DNA of 64,000 nt from Zhengitettix transpicula (lineage: Eukaryota > Arthropoda > Insecta > Orthoptera > Tetrigidae): positions 5,324,087-5,388,086 of the forward strand of contig CM073591.1 of the NCBI GenBank assembly GCA_037074705.1, written 5' to 3'. Positions 1-51,420 of this stretch are shown here, in pieces. The first letter of the stretch is position 1. Each line of letters begins with the position of its first letter. The notes below the pieces were generated by a model. It searched no databases and had not been told where the DNA came from. It saw nothing but the letters and a program-made list of their open reading frames with translations. A program made the position numbers and the translations under genes.

Positions 1-655
1 TTGAGAGGTATGAAATATGTGATCATGTGGCTTTTTAAATGTTGTATCATTTCATTTAAAAATTGAGAAGATTTTATAAAACTCAAGTTAAGTATTGAAG
101 ATAACATATTTTAATTAATCCTCTCATATGAAATAATATGCAGTGAATAAAATATATAAATTATAGACATTTGCTATCATTAAATCATTATCAAAGAAAA
201 ATGTAACAGAAAGCTTCAAATAATAAATCATTTTTGATTTTAAATTAATAGCAATTCTGTACAACTTAATATATAAAGAGGAAGTTTAGCATGTAAGTTA
301 GTTTTTTATTTCAAATTAAAGTAGTTAATATCTATATTTTTAACTTTATTAAAAATGTTAATTTATTTTGCCAAGTTAATACTAACTCATCTAGTTCCAT
401 AAACTTTTAAAATATTAAATAATACTTAAGTAAAATCACAGATTGTAATTATTATTATTTTCTTTCTGACATCCATGATTTACTAACATGCAACATGCAT
501 TATACACGTGAAGTTAAAATTACATACATTAATAGTAGTAGCTTTATGTGATCAAGTTAAATTTTGATAAACTCTTCAAACAGTAATTTATATCTGTGAA
601 ACAAAAATTTAAAAACTAAAAGTACTGCAACATTGAAGATATTTTATCAACATAC
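1..655 (-). other. UBASH3 intron 3 (partial), AT-rich
   Basis: This is very AT-rich sequence downstream of the exon 3 donor. No exon, repeat family or other signal was recognised in it. Confidence 0.6.
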
Positions 656-851
656 CAGAATTTGACACTTCTTTAACAAACTGCATTGCCAGTTGTTCCA
701 GCATTTCTGCATGCTCATCAGTCACAAAGAATCCCATAAAATTCTGTGAAATGTATGTCTCCAGCTTTATTGGCTCCTTGAAATTCACTTTCTGCACTTC
801 AACAACTTGTTTCAACGTCCTCGCCAACTGAGGCGCACACTCATCAGGGGC
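656..851 (-). CDS. UBASH3: UBASH3 coding exon 3
   Basis: 196 bp, with acceptor aaaacag|GCC and donor TCTG|gtatgt. It encodes [20 protein letters not shown] and continues through [15 protein letters not shown], which matches the middle of the 2H-phosphoesterase domain of UBASH3 proteins. It ends one base into a codon. The next exon is outside the window. Confidence 0.88.
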
Positions 852-1479
852 CTGTTTTCAATTTGAGCAATAATATATCAGTAAATGGTAGATCATTGCA
901 GTCTTATGTAAGGTAAAGGCTCTAAATTAAAATATACCTTGAAGAATGTAACTAATGTTATGTGAGGCATACAACTGTGAACCCCATTCCAGCCACATTG
1001 TACATAAGATGTTTCCCAGAACGCTTGTAATTGTTCCAAGAAAGGGCCAGTAGGACAAGCAAACAGTATGTATTCACGAGGATTATCATCATCTAGTGTT
1101 GCATCATTCACATGTGCTAGAAGCCAATCTGATGCTAACTGAACACCTCGGTTACCTGTAGCTGCCAGGGCCTTTACTCTGAAAATAGGGTAATAGTCGG
1201 TTCCTTGATAATAATCCCCAGGTATCCAACAATATACAGTTAATATTTGTTTTGTATGGGTATATATATATATAACATATTACACTATAGTTTTCCAAGT
1301 GTGACAGTTAATCGGAAACTAGCGCTAGTACTTTATTATCGAGTTTTACATTATTTGTATATATATCCTTACGCTCTAAATTTTGGAAACCCCATCTGTA
1401 AAAGTATTTGCAGAGGGGACACATGTTGTCGCGATATTTTGGAAGGTGTGGAATTCTTCCTTGGTGGAAGAGTCGCCAT
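656..1479 (-). CDS. UBASH3: UBASH3/TULA-like protein (ecdysteroid-phosphate phosphatase family), 5' part
   Basis: Three coding exons on the minus strand join in frame: 1479-1373, 1178-938 and 851-656. All junctions are GT-AG and the gene continues beyond the left edge. The joined 181 codons begin [16 protein letters not shown] and give the end of a UBA domain ([20 protein letters not shown], about residues 40-59). The start of a 2H-phosphoesterase domain follows, with PREY near residue 70 and the first HxT motif in PHITL at residues 107-111. Known members then carry a second HxT, an SH3 domain and a C-terminal histidine phosphatase, all outside this window. In vertebrates (Sts/TULA) the family dephosphorylates signalling kinases. 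The silkworm homologue is described as hydrolysing ecdysteroid phosphates. Which role applies here is unknown. The gene is divergent from POLR2H. Confidence 0.9.
938..1178 (-). CDS. UBASH3: UBASH3 coding exon 2
   Basis: 241 bp, with acceptor ttttcag|A and donor AAG|gtatat. It encodes the rest of the UBA domain and the start of the 2H-phosphoesterase domain, including PHITL, and ends in phase 0. Confidence 0.9.
1373..1479 (-). CDS. UBASH3: UBASH3 coding exon 1
   Basis: The start codon is the reverse complement of 1477-1479. The exon encodes 35 codons plus two bases and ends at donor GC|gtaagg. Its last residues, [11 protein letters not shown], are the beginning of the UBA domain. The two spare bases are completed by the first base of the exon at 1178, keeping [12 protein letters not shown] in frame. 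Confidence 0.85.
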
Positions 1480-41127
<39,648 letters not shown>

Positions 41128-41142
41128 TCCCCCACTAATCTC

Positions 41143-41148
41143 ATTAAA
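41143..41148 (+). terminator. POLR2H polyadenylation signal ATTAAA
   Basis: ATTAAA lies 16 bp after the stop codon and is followed by a T/G-rich stretch (about 41154-41180). This implies a very short 3' UTR. No other polyadenylation hexamer fits as well close to the stop. Confidence 0.6.
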
Positions 41149-42229
41149 TCGCATTTTCTACAAGCTTGTGTTCTCTCTCTCCATTTTCCCGACCACATTC
41201 CTGGGACGTCTCGCCTGTTACGAGATTGGCCCCGGCCCTCGGTCGTTACCTCAGTTGTCTGTGGGTCGATCCTCTGATGCAAGTCGGTCACACGTGAATC
41301 CTCTGAAGGAAACGCTGCGAAACAAGGTCAGGCGCTTCTTTCCTTATTCTGACTGAGGGGTTGCCGATGGTGGCGACTTACTTGGCAACGCGCGCGTAAT
41401 TGCGAAAGACGGTCGGTACTCGTCCCGAAATAGCCCACACGGGTTGAGCACGTGCTTGTGCGAAGTAGCAAATGCTTGTCCACAATTAATAAGAAAAATA
41501 GATGATATAAATACAACATCATCTCTGCAATCTTGTTCCTTTCTTCAGGTGCCAAAAAAAATTGGTCGAGTGACACAACCGCAGAGTACAGTTGGCAAAC
41601 TCCCGAGTACAAGGTTCATGGAACGAAGGTGTACCTAGAAAATGTGAACTTTTCGACAGCGGACATTGCTGTCATCGTGTACATTTTCTCTCGGTTCGAA
41701 TCCAGAGAAATCTTTATCAACTACGTGCAGCGTGAAAGTCATTCACTGAACCTTGTAACTTTTGAATTTGTCAACTGTATTGTGTGGTTGTCACTCTTGT
41801 ATTTTCTAGTGAAGATGGTAGCTGTGTCCACTGTCGAAACGTCGTAAACCGATTGTTAAATGCCGAGAACTCTTTCCAGAAACGTTGCTGTCTGTATGTG
41901 GCAGTTGCTGAGCCATTGACGTGGTAGGCGTTGCCAACCTCCGCTTGTAATAAGTTTTAAGTTTAGAAATTGTGCATGGATGAGTTGAAACTTTATTTAT
42001 ATTGTTGCCGACTTGAGGAATAGGCACGCGTTCAACAACGTTTAAACAGTTGCCAGGTAACAACAAACAATACAAAATTGCTGACAAACCTGCACGAAAT
42101 ATACCGTTTAAAACGAGAACGACGTGTAAACATCCATTTTCATGGTTGAGCGCCGTTTTCAGTGGAAACAATTTAGAATTGGAAATTCTAACAGTATATA
42201 AATTAAACATTACTAAAGCAAACTGTCGT
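41149..42229. other. Intergenic; family B half-element at 41490-41600
   Basis: Downstream of POLR2H. 41490-41600 (tgttcctttcttcaggtgcc, gagtgacacaaccgcag) is a left half of family B. 41810-41846 carries gtgaagatggtagctgtgtc then cactgtcgaaacgtcg. No gene was recognised. Confidence 0.5.
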
Positions 42230-42234
42230 AAATT

Positions 42235-42500
42235 TATGAATGAGAAAGATAGCCAATTAATACAACATAAGTGATGATATAAATACCACACAACGTTTCT
42301 TTGTTCCATTCGTCAGGTCTCGTGCCTCTGTCTTTTGAGTGTTGTCAACTGACGAGTGCAGTTGTGTTTCTCTCGCCTCTTCTTAGCACCTGACGAAATG
42401 CACAAGGATCCCAGAAACATTGTGTGGTATTTATATTACCCTTTTTGTCGGAATTCGTCTTTCTTATTCATTATTTTCAATCACACGTAATTGTTTTCAT
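42235..42500. mobile_element. Fold-back element family B, most complete copy
   Basis: The left arm reads gagaaagatagccaatt and ccacacaacgtttctttgtt. The centre is tcaactgacgagtgcagttg. The right arm reads agcacctgacgaaatgcaca, acattgtgtggtatttatat and ttttcaatcacacgtaattg. Arms are about 110 bp. No reading frame is present. Confidence 0.75.
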
Positions 42501-43163
42501 TTTGTAGCCGTTTTATAGGATCACACACACACATATATATATACTTCTGTCATTAATCTCGAACAGTAGTTTTAGTTTGTTTCCTCGAAAATTGATACTT
42601 TACTCCAATCATATTTAAGTTATATAATGAATCTGAACATAGTTTTCTGACAGCCAGTCTATATATATATATATATGTCGTGTCGGTGGTGATTTTAGGA
42701 GCACAGAAGCTACTTCGTAGCCATTAAAGGTCTGGTGCAGTCGTCGCCAACGGTTTTCGCCCCCGGGCCACTGTAGGAAGAAAACTTTTGTTCACGGGCC
42801 TGCCTGACGAAATATTAAAATTAAAAAATGTTAAATAGGAAATTATTTAAGTAAACAAAAATTTAATATAACCTTACACAGACACTTTATTATTTAGCTT
42901 ATATTGTAACGACGTTTCGATACTTACTTGTACCTTCTTCAGGTATTTTCCCCACGAGGACGTATTTACAAATGATAAGTTTGTAGTATAATTATACAAA
43001 GTAAGCGTGTCCTCTTTTGGAAAATACCTGCGGAAGGTCGTTAATTGTTATATTAATTTGCGAATTGACGGTAAAGCAAAAACTTATTAAATTTTGTTCA
43101 GAAATATAAATTGACCGAAGGTCACTAAATATTTATCGGCAAGTTTTTCATGTTTCTTATTGT
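42501..43163. other. Intergenic; short (TA)n tracts and an inverted motif at 42910
   Basis: (TA)n tracts lie at 42533-42542 and 42659-42676. 42910-42952 reads cgacgtttcgatacttactt then gtaccttcttcagg. A stretch at 42737-42800 (cgcccccgggccactgtagg) may be the end of a DNA transposon. Nothing coding was seen. Confidence 0.4.
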
Positions 43164-43620
43164 GCCACATGGTGGCAACTCTCCTTTAATAGCATAGGAA
43201 GGGATGCGGAAGGATAGAGGAAGGTAGCCAAGGATTAACTAGGACCCCCGGGCTACGGATTAAGGATCCTACCCGGCAATTCGCCTAAAAGTGATGCAGG
43301 GAAAACCCTAGTAAAACCTGCATCAGGTAGGTCGGGCATTTGGTACTTGTCCCACGCCTTTGCGATGGCCGGAGAGTGGTTTGCTGTGGGGTCGCAGCTT
43401 TGCCCTCGCCGTGCCTTGACCGATTTAGGAGGCAGCTGGCCGACCATTCCAATAGGAATAGCGGACAACTCTTACCGTATGCCCAAGGTCTGCGACCCCG
43501 GAACCTCTCAAAACAGACCGAGGTTCCTCGGCATGAATGAGCCTTAGTTCAAACAATCAGAGCTCTCTGGGAAGGTTTACCTGCGAGAGAATCCTCTCGC
43601 AGGCTTCCTTGTCGATGACA
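43164..43620 (-). mobile_element. PolyA retroposon, copy S4
   Basis: About 85-90% similar to S2, on the minus strand, including ggatcctacccggcaattcg and gaccattccaataggaatag. The A-tail is lost. The element-sense frame (43468-43253, MSAIPIGMVGQLPPK) is still open. Confidence 0.8.
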
Positions 43621-44069
43621 TTTTCTTTCTCTTCTCGATGTTTCTTATCAGAGAATATTAAAAATGTAACCGCGGGCCGGACCTCGCTAATACAATAAAT
43701 AAAAATCATTGCGTTGTTCAGAAAACAACGGTTTAGTATTTGTTTACCCAGTCCATTGATTTGATTAAAAAATTAATAAGACTAATATAAATTTTTCTGT
43801 AATTAATGCCTTTGCCAAACAATTGCGATTGTCTCTCGTGGCACCGTAGCTGATGGCGCCCTGTCGTCTTCACCCGAAGGTGCGAACATCCGACGTGTCG
43901 AGTGTGAGCGAAATAGAAACGAAATTAACGTCTGCAAGACAAAACCAGAAATTAATTTTCAACAAAATTTGTAGACTGTTGTGATCTTCGTCAGCACTAG
44001 AGACATGACAAGGATCACAACAGTTGATAGAAACGTCTGGAAATTATAAAATAATAAATTGAAGTCTGT
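43621..44069. other. Intergenic, nothing recognised
   Basis: AT-rich. ccgcgggccggacc at about 43670 resembles the far end of the sequence noted at 42760. Confidence 0.35.
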
Positions 44070-44290
44070 TTTGAAAATTAATAACGAGAGCGCCAAATTC
44101 AGGCAACAGAAGTGTGTGATGATGTAAATAGCACACTGCAACGTTTCTGGGATCCTTGTTCCTATCTTCAGGTGCAGAAAAAACACCCGTCTCGTACAGT
44201 TGTCTCTCTCTAGGCTCTTGCTCCCACAAACGTTGCACACTTCTGTTGCCTGTATTTGGCTATCTTTCTTATTATCGTTAATTTTTCGTG
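44070..44290. mobile_element. Fold-back element family B, copy at 44 kb
   Basis: Inverted arms (aacagaagtgtg against cacacttctgttgcctg) surround aacgtttctgggatccttgt and cagttgtctctctctaggct. Confidence 0.65.
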
Positions 44291-46566
44291 TTAGCAGTAA
44301 AATAAATCACGATTAGAATAATTTAACACAATGAAGTTAGAGAATTTTATGTAATGAAATTACAAAAAAATAAACTTTTCGGTTCAACTTTGGAACATTG
44401 TCAGGAGCTACACAAACGAAAAAAGAACCGTAACACAGGCACGAGTCGATTTTGAGGGATGTAAAAGAATATATTTAGGTATCAAGTTTTGAACATGTCA
44501 GGGTGTTGCCAGAGATCTTTGGAACCTGCTACTAGAATTATTACATGTCTTTGTTCCGTCCACTGTAGTGCGTCACAGGCTCCGTCGAACTGGGCTTGAT
44601 TTTAAAACATTTAATATTCTACAAGTAAACAAAGTATTATTTACCATATTTGGTGCAAAGTTACCAGATATTTTTCTTGTAAAAGCATCGAACTTGTGTT
44701 GTTTGTATTATCAAAAAGTAAATTGTACTTTGAAATTTTAATTAAGTAGTTAGGAAGACAGTACGTGGCTGTTGCATTAAATACTAAATATCATGTATAT
44801 TAAATATTTTAAAGTAAGATGTGAAAACAAGGTGAGTGATGACATCTTACCACTTGATACCTGCACGGGTCAAAACCTTTGCTACTTTGATGTTTTTTAC
44901 TTTTTTTTAAAAAAAAAGGAGCTGGCGTGAGAGAGCGCTCGGACGCCGCGTAGGGAAACGCTTCCGGTAGCACACACAAAAAAAGACCTGTATGAGAAAT
45001 TTGTAAGTTATTGTTATACGGAAATAATGATGGTAGTTGCCGCTGTTGTGGTAGCACGTGTGTGTGTGTGTGTGTGTGACATCTCTGACGAAACGACCTG
45101 CATTTGTTTCGCAGCTCAGTTGAAAGCCGACGGAGGGAAAACTCATAACCTAACCACATTGTAAGTGCTTTACTTTATCAATCAAAACGTGCGACACACA
45201 CACAATAAAACATTTAGCTCATTATTAAACGCGATAAACGTAGTAAAACTGTAAGTACTTATAAAATTTATCCAGAAGAATTGTAAAAACATACCGTCTG
45301 GGTCGAGGCTTATTTAACGTACGTAAAAATAATTCTTCAATTATTTTTTATGGACAAATAATAATATAAATTATATAAGGAGATTATTTACATGTAATTT
45401 ATAGTTTTACAGAACTCTAATGGCGAATGCAACCGCTACTGTTAATAACTGTTACATTTTGTTACTGTATTTTGGTTAGTATGTGAAAATAATGCAACTT
45501 TCATAATAATAAAAACACGGTAAATTACTCGTGGGTTTAAGAAACTCGACTAGAATGCGAGTGTCCAAGAGTTGTGTAATACGTACAGTTAAATAACTAA
45601 CATTCATGACAAAACAGTGGAAGATTTACACATAACGCTTGTTTATTTATCTGGTCGATTTAGCCTAAAGCTAATTACATACGTTGCGATACAAGTATCA
45701 CTATTTTCTTTTTCAAATACATGTAAACTTTTCATGTTCTTACTGCTACAGGCAACTCATTATATAATATTAAGCCTCCATGAACAACGAGTTTTTAGAA
45801 GTTCTTACATTCAGATGAATAATCCCTACCCCTCAAGTGATTGTGATTGTGGGTATCCAGTTTTCTTTTTATAAAAATATTTAAATACTCGGGGCAACTT
45901 TCTCCTTATCTATTCTCTAAATAAAAAATTAACACGTCATACAAAAGTTGCTCCCTAATATTTAACAATTCTAATTTATTTAAACATTTCCAGAATCTTA
46001 CTATATTTATTTTCATTCAAGATTCCATATTACATTTAATAACAATCGTGTGTATGACGTAAAAGCTGTCGTTTCAGCTTGAAGAGAGGCACAATATTAC
46101 TTAACCTAAAGAATACAAAACACGTTAAGAATTATAATTAATATTTTACTTGAACGTCTGTTTTATAATGACCATAGTAACACACATTATATAATATTTT
46201 ATTCGACGACGCTTCTGTACATTTTAGTATTTTCATCAGGGTTGTTTGGGTTATGCTTCTACAAAAACAACCTGCTGAAGATGCAGGAAGGTCGTCCGAT
46301 TAAATATTTTAAACTACGAATTATATTGCCTGTGTAATTTATCTTTTTCACAAGTTAGGCCACATTTCAATTTTACAATAAATAAAAATATCTTCAAAAA
46401 TGAGGGGGCGGAAACAATAAATCAATTTATAACGTTCACAACGTTTCGTCCTTCATTTAGGACTCGTGTTAAAATTTTTAGGTAAAAATATTTAACCACG
46501 AGTTGGCAAAGTTTGTTGTATGAGATATTGTGTAATGTCAAAATTTACGTGTGTGTATATATATAT
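44291..46566. other. Intergenic, AT-rich, (TG)n at 45057-45078
   Basis: No gene was recognised. At 46205-46300 there is gacgacgcttctgtac, then tttcatcagg and gctgaagatgcagg. 46437-46470 reads aacgtttcgtccttcattta. Both are forms of the motif listed among the findings. Confidence 0.4.
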
Positions 46567-47445
46567 TGTAATAATTTAAAATGGACTACAAATGGCTGTG
46601 GCTAAATAAAAACATGTATTTGATTAAACAAAATTTATTAAAGTTTTAAATACAATATAAAAAATTACACAATAATATTTAGAATCTCAGGGTCTTTACT
46701 GGGTTTGATAAATGGGTGAATAGAATTTACGATAATTTATAATTACATTTAGCCTTTATTGAATTTAATTCGTCTAAACCTCGACGAATTTTGTTGCGGA
46801 TGACAATAAGATTACAGATTGAATTTAAATTAACTAACAAAACAATTAAAGAAATGAATAATCAAAGAAAAGAAATAATTGAAGAACGATCTGACGTATC
46901 TTAAAGAAATGGTTTACAAATAAATTTTAGAGTTCTTTTACTTACGGCCGACCAGGTCTCAATTTTGGGGTTTTCTGTGCACACGTTTTTGGGGATATCA
47001 CTGAATTTAAATTGGTTACAAAACACTGTCGAAACTTTAGGTTCTCTCAGCTGGAAACGGCTACTCCTTCCGAATTAATGGTCAGTCAGATTATTACCAA
47101 CTTTCTCTCGATGACATTGGTGACGGTCTCTTTACTTATTGAGTTTTTACTGCGGCATGATTTATTAGGTTACTGTTTGTGGCAGACAAACCACTGAGTT
47201 GAAACCTTTTACTTGTTTCAACCTGCAGCGTCTGTAGTTGTATATTTGTCCGCCTTCCGACTTGCAACTGAACTCTTTCGCTTCTCCCCGTTGACTCCCT
47301 ATTCGTCTCGTAGATTTTTGACTGCGTACGTCTTAACAATGTACTCTTTGTGTCTCGCCGCCCTGTGTCGCGGTGCACGCTTTATATACTCTAATAATGA
47401 GTCCTTTACTTTGCAATTATAACAATGGATTAATTACTAATTACT

Positions 47446-47448
<3 letters not shown>
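46567..47448 (-). mobile_element. LTR-like element abutting (TA)n, copy 2
   Basis: 882 bp, from tgtaataatt to attactaca, with (TA)n on both sides. On the minus strand a TATA box (gagtatataaagcgtgc) lies about 65 bp inside its 5' end. It aligns with 59642-60660 over most of its length, for example gggtctttactgggtttgat, gaacgatctgacgtatctt and tctcgtagatttttga. It carries no internal coding region. Solo LTR is the best reading. Confidence 0.6.

Positions 47449-47475
<27 letters not shown>
47449..47475. repeat. (TA)n microsatellite
   Basis: About 13 TA units between the LTR-like element and the 627-bp repeat. Confidence 0.9.
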
Positions 47476-47479
<4 letters not shown>

Positions 47480-48102
47480 ACGATTGTGAACAACATGGCC
47501 TCACATCTGTGAACCTTCTCAAGTACGTAAACTTGTGCGTGCTGTCCAGAGTTGTCCGGTTGGGGATTTTCATGCGAAACATTGTCGAAATTAGTCTTGG
47601 AAAATAATTGCGTCAAGGATCTTAATTTTGGTTCAGTTTATGTTGTGTTTGGAAGTCACAGAATGCCTGTCCTTGCGTAACTTATAATTCGATATGTGTT
47701 CTTTGATCCTCGTCTCTAGAGTCCGTTTGGTCTGGCCAATGCAGCTGCTTCTCTCAGGCTCTTACTCATCTTTGCCTTCATTATTACTATACAAGGTCCC
47801 CACTTCTTTCTTCCTCGCAGATGTGTGTAGAGACCCTGGACTCTTTCTTTCTCCTGGAGACATTTTCATATACAAGACAAGTGACGTCACTCCCACGACA
47901 TCGGCCGTGTGCAACATGCGTGTATTTGCGGCCATTCTCAATGGACTGTTCAAACCAGATCATGCCTTTGACTGAGAAATAACTCCTCTACGACCTTTAC
48001 TCCCTGACTAATGACGTCACTGCCGGCCATTTTGCAGATGTCGGCACCTAGAAATACGACAACCTGCATTCTCTAAATGACGTAAATTTGAAGAACGATT
48101 TC
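47476..48102 (-). mobile_element. 627-bp repeat with decayed GIY-YIG frame, copy 1
   Basis: Nearly identical to 57219-57845, with the same length and about six differences noticed. On the minus strand, 47743-47633 reads CIGQTKRTLETRIKEH, continues KLRKDRHSVTSKH and then stops. The (Y)IGQTxRxLExRxxEH core is that of GIY-YIG endonuclease domains carried by Penelope-like retroelements. A further open stretch lies upstream (47953-47762), but a stop codon separates it. The same breaks occur in both copies, so the repeat spread after decay. Confidence 0.6.
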
Positions 48103-48249
48103 GAGCACATAGTTCGCCCTGTAACTTACATAGTCAAGTAATTCATTTAATATCTGGTAATAATTGTTATTTAAATTAAATTTAAGTATAATTTCAGAGT
48201 GACGTTACAGATTTGTGAATATTATACGTATATATCAAATATAATAATT

Positions 48250-48415
48250 ACATGAAAGAGCCAATTGGGGACAAAATTAAGTGACGTAAATAGCACAGAA
48301 AGTTTATGGTATCCTTGTGCCTTTCGTCAGGTGTTTGGAAAAAAGGCACCAGAGGGACTATGATCTCAGAAACGTTGCGTGGTATTTCTATCACGTAATT
48401 TTGTCCGTATTTCAT
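48250..48415. mobile_element. Fold-back element family B, degenerate copy
   Basis: Contains ccttgtgcctttcgtcaggt and ctcagaaacgttgcgtggta, with shortened arms. Confidence 0.55.
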
Positions 48416-50029
48416 CTAAATATTTAAAATATATAAAATAATCCCTGAGCATAATAAAAGAAAGAACAGAGTCTTTAGACCAAATAAATGGTACATAATG
48501 TTTTGGACTCACCGCTGTTGCTGACATGAGTCTATTCTCAGGTTCTCTCTGCCTTTAATTGAACGACAAAGTCGCTGGAGTAACAGTGAAGATGTGGAGC
48601 GAGGGATAGTGACGTCACGGGGGCAATATTTGCGGAACTGTGACTTGGCATTTGTGCGTTGGCAACACTGCGACGACGCGGTTAATTGTGGATCAGTTGG
48701 GACAATGGGATCGCTTTGGGAAGCGCGCTCTAAAATACTGTGCATTCTCGGGGAATGACCAACATGACGCACGCAATTTGTTCCCCAAAGAGTTGGGTTT
48801 GTGACACGCTCGATGCATCGTGCACTCCCTGGACCGGGGTTTCCCATCCGTGCCCCCGCTATGGGACATATACAATTTTTTTTTATATTCAAAAATTGAG
48901 TTACTTCCTAAAAGAAGCATAATACAACTTGTGTACTGCGGTTCTTCTGTAGTAATAATAATTCCGAACGTATGAAAAGTAGTTATTTATTTTAATCTGA
49001 CATCATAATAAAGTCGAAACGACTTTTAAAACAGGTAAACTTTAGAAAGAAACGATTAGCGTGTTTTTCTAATGGCGAATAAGTGTTATAAAGGTCGTTT
49101 CTGCATTATTATTTTCAACAGACGTTAATTTTTTTTTCTTTATGTCCAATGTGAGGGCTGTCCAAGTGCACATTCGAGTTTTCGTGTGTCATTCAGGCTG
49201 CGCCCCGAGTAAATTCTAATTTATATTACTGTAACGGCGCTCCAAGACAAGCACCAAACTTACCAAATTGAGATACGAACAATTTTTCTTTTGTACATGT
49301 CAAATTTTGAATGAGCTGATTTTCGAATTGACCGCAAGTGGGGCGCGGCGCTGGGCATCACCGCCCTCGACCTCCCCTGCCTGGCATCAAGATTTAGTCC
49401 ATAAAAGGTTCTCTAAAATTTACAATTTTACGATATTTATTACGAACCATTTTCAATTAAATTTATTTTATCTATTCTTGCACCCTAATTATTACTTTAT
49501 ATGCTAGATATTCCTAAATTAAATTCACAACAGATATAGATCAGTTTCGTTCCCAGCAACGACATTCTGACGCTTTTATACTTATATACTGCCAGTATTC
49601 GTGCTTATGGATTTCTTTTTAAAAATATTCATGTCCGCAAAAGCATGTGTTTTAATTTTGAGGTCGAGCTGAGAGAATTCTTCAGCCTCTGGGCAACGCT
49701 GAATATTTTGATTGGCAGGAGTGACCTCATTTGATCCGTTGGAATTGATTTTAGAATCAAATCTATTAGTTGAAGTCTCGCGGGCAGAAGATTCTTCACT
49801 CGCAACCAAGGGAAATTCTGTTGAGGCACAACGTGAAATGCGATTGTGGTCGTCTCAGTTACGTTCGTTACCGGCGATTAATCTGTCACGACCAGGAAAA
49901 TGGCACTTCGCAGGCTTCCTTCCCCATCAGCGGCTGTTAATATCCGGCAGCCGGGGATGAGCTCAACACTTCCACGAACTGTCGATCACAGCCGCGGGAG
50001 CTGCGTGACAAAGTTTCAACTTCAAAAAT
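48416..50029. other. Intergenic, nothing recognised
   Basis: Mixed DNA with one TGACGTCA at 48610-48617. Open frames at 48509-48892 and 49712-49960 do not resemble known proteins. Confidence 0.35.
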
Positions 50030-50180
50030 TATAGAATAGGGAAGATACTCAATTCAGACAAAACTGCAATGTTTCTGGGATCCTTGTGCTAAGAAGAGCC
50101 TAGAGAGACACAACCGCACTCACTTTTTTTGTCTGATTGTCCGTCTTTCTTATTCAATATTTTCAATCAGACGTAATTTT
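50030..50180. mobile_element. Fold-back element family B, internally deleted copy
   Basis: Reads gaagatactcaattcagaca, gtttctgggatccttgtgct, then aagagcctagagagacacaa and ttttcaatcagacgtaattt. Confidence 0.65.
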
Positions 50181-50519
50181 TTTCAATATAACCGAATTAA
50201 ATTAAAACAACATGTTTCAAAATAAAGAATTAATGGTAACAAAAAAAAATCTATAAAGGTCTTAAGAACATTTTATAATATCTAAAGAAATCTGGCGGCA
50301 CGCAATTTTCACACAATGTTTACAATGGAAATTCTGTACATACCAAATCATCGGAGCTGCTCTCATGAAACACTTCGCATTCACTTCACTCATTACTTGA
50401 AAGGATTGTATTTAACAGGCCCCGGTATTTCACTGTTCACAACCTAAATCAAAACAATCTCACATTACCACAGACAATGAAGTGCTATAGAATGTTGATC
50501 AGTTTTAAATCGCCTCTGA

Positions 50520-50557
50520 GTTATATCTCTCTATCGACCTATCTATCTATCTATCTA

Positions 50558-50600
<43 letters not shown>
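50520..50600. repeat. Compound microsatellite (TATC)n(TA)n
   Basis: About six TATC units followed by about 25 TA units. The LTR-like sequence begins immediately after. Confidence 0.9.
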
Positions 50601-50603
<3 letters not shown>

Positions 50604-51420
50604 AATACTAATTAGAGGCCATTAATTGTTTTAATATAATTGGATTGTTAGCGGTACCTTTCTTGAAAGCAACAATCACGGCTCTTTGTCGGCGATAGTT
50701 GTTGGAAACCGCGCGCTCGTACGAAAGTCAGGCCGGCGAACGTTTCGAGAGAGAGAGGAGGTTGACCTAAAAAGTACGAATAGCGTGGTGCAGTAAGTTC
50801 AGATCTATTAAACACTAGAAAAACACAAGTAAATAGTTCTTGACGGAGAGACTCTTGATATAAAATCGCAAAGGGGAAGCAAAATAACACTTCACGTAAA
50901 GGGCATCGAGGAGACACGTGCGAGGGAGCGGCTGATCCCAACATTCCAGGTGGAATAACAACGAGAACTAAGACCGTGTTTATTAAAAATGATGTGTAGA
51001 ATCAGTGAATAACGGTCACAAGCTCCAAGAATCAGAACTGGTACCAGGAAGACATTCGTCAGTACAAAAACAATTATTTAAAGTCTGTAAACGAGGATTA
51101 AAGATAGAAGTCAGATTACGTTATCTTTATTGTGTTTAGAATTTATATTCCGTTCATTTTAATTTTGATTTGTTAATTAGTTTATTAAATTTGATTGTTC
51201 TTACTATCAAGCCCAGTAAAGACCCTGTGACAAAGAGTAATTAGATTAAATTGTTGTAAAATTATAAAGTTGTATTTTCCTAGAACGCCACAAATAAAAA
51301 AATAATATAAAATTTGGTTTGTGAATTTGAGGAAATTAAATGTGCAAAGTGAGGCTGATAATTAGTATCTTTGAAAAATAAAATTTGGTTTTTTTTAATT
51401 AATTTATTTAATTTAATCAA
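50601..51420 (+). mobile_element. LTR-like element abutting (TA)n, diverged copy in opposite orientation
   Basis: It begins tgtaatactaatt after the TA tract and contains atcaagcccagtaaagaccc, the reverse complement of the block shared by the other copies. Another TA tract lies at 51422-51442. The 3' boundary is not sharp, and TG...CA ends are not both preserved. Confidence 0.35.

Noticed and set aside
41690..41705. tRNA B-box-like string ggttcgaatcc
   Set aside because: The flanking bases do not form a T-stem and no A-box or acceptor stem lies at the right distance.
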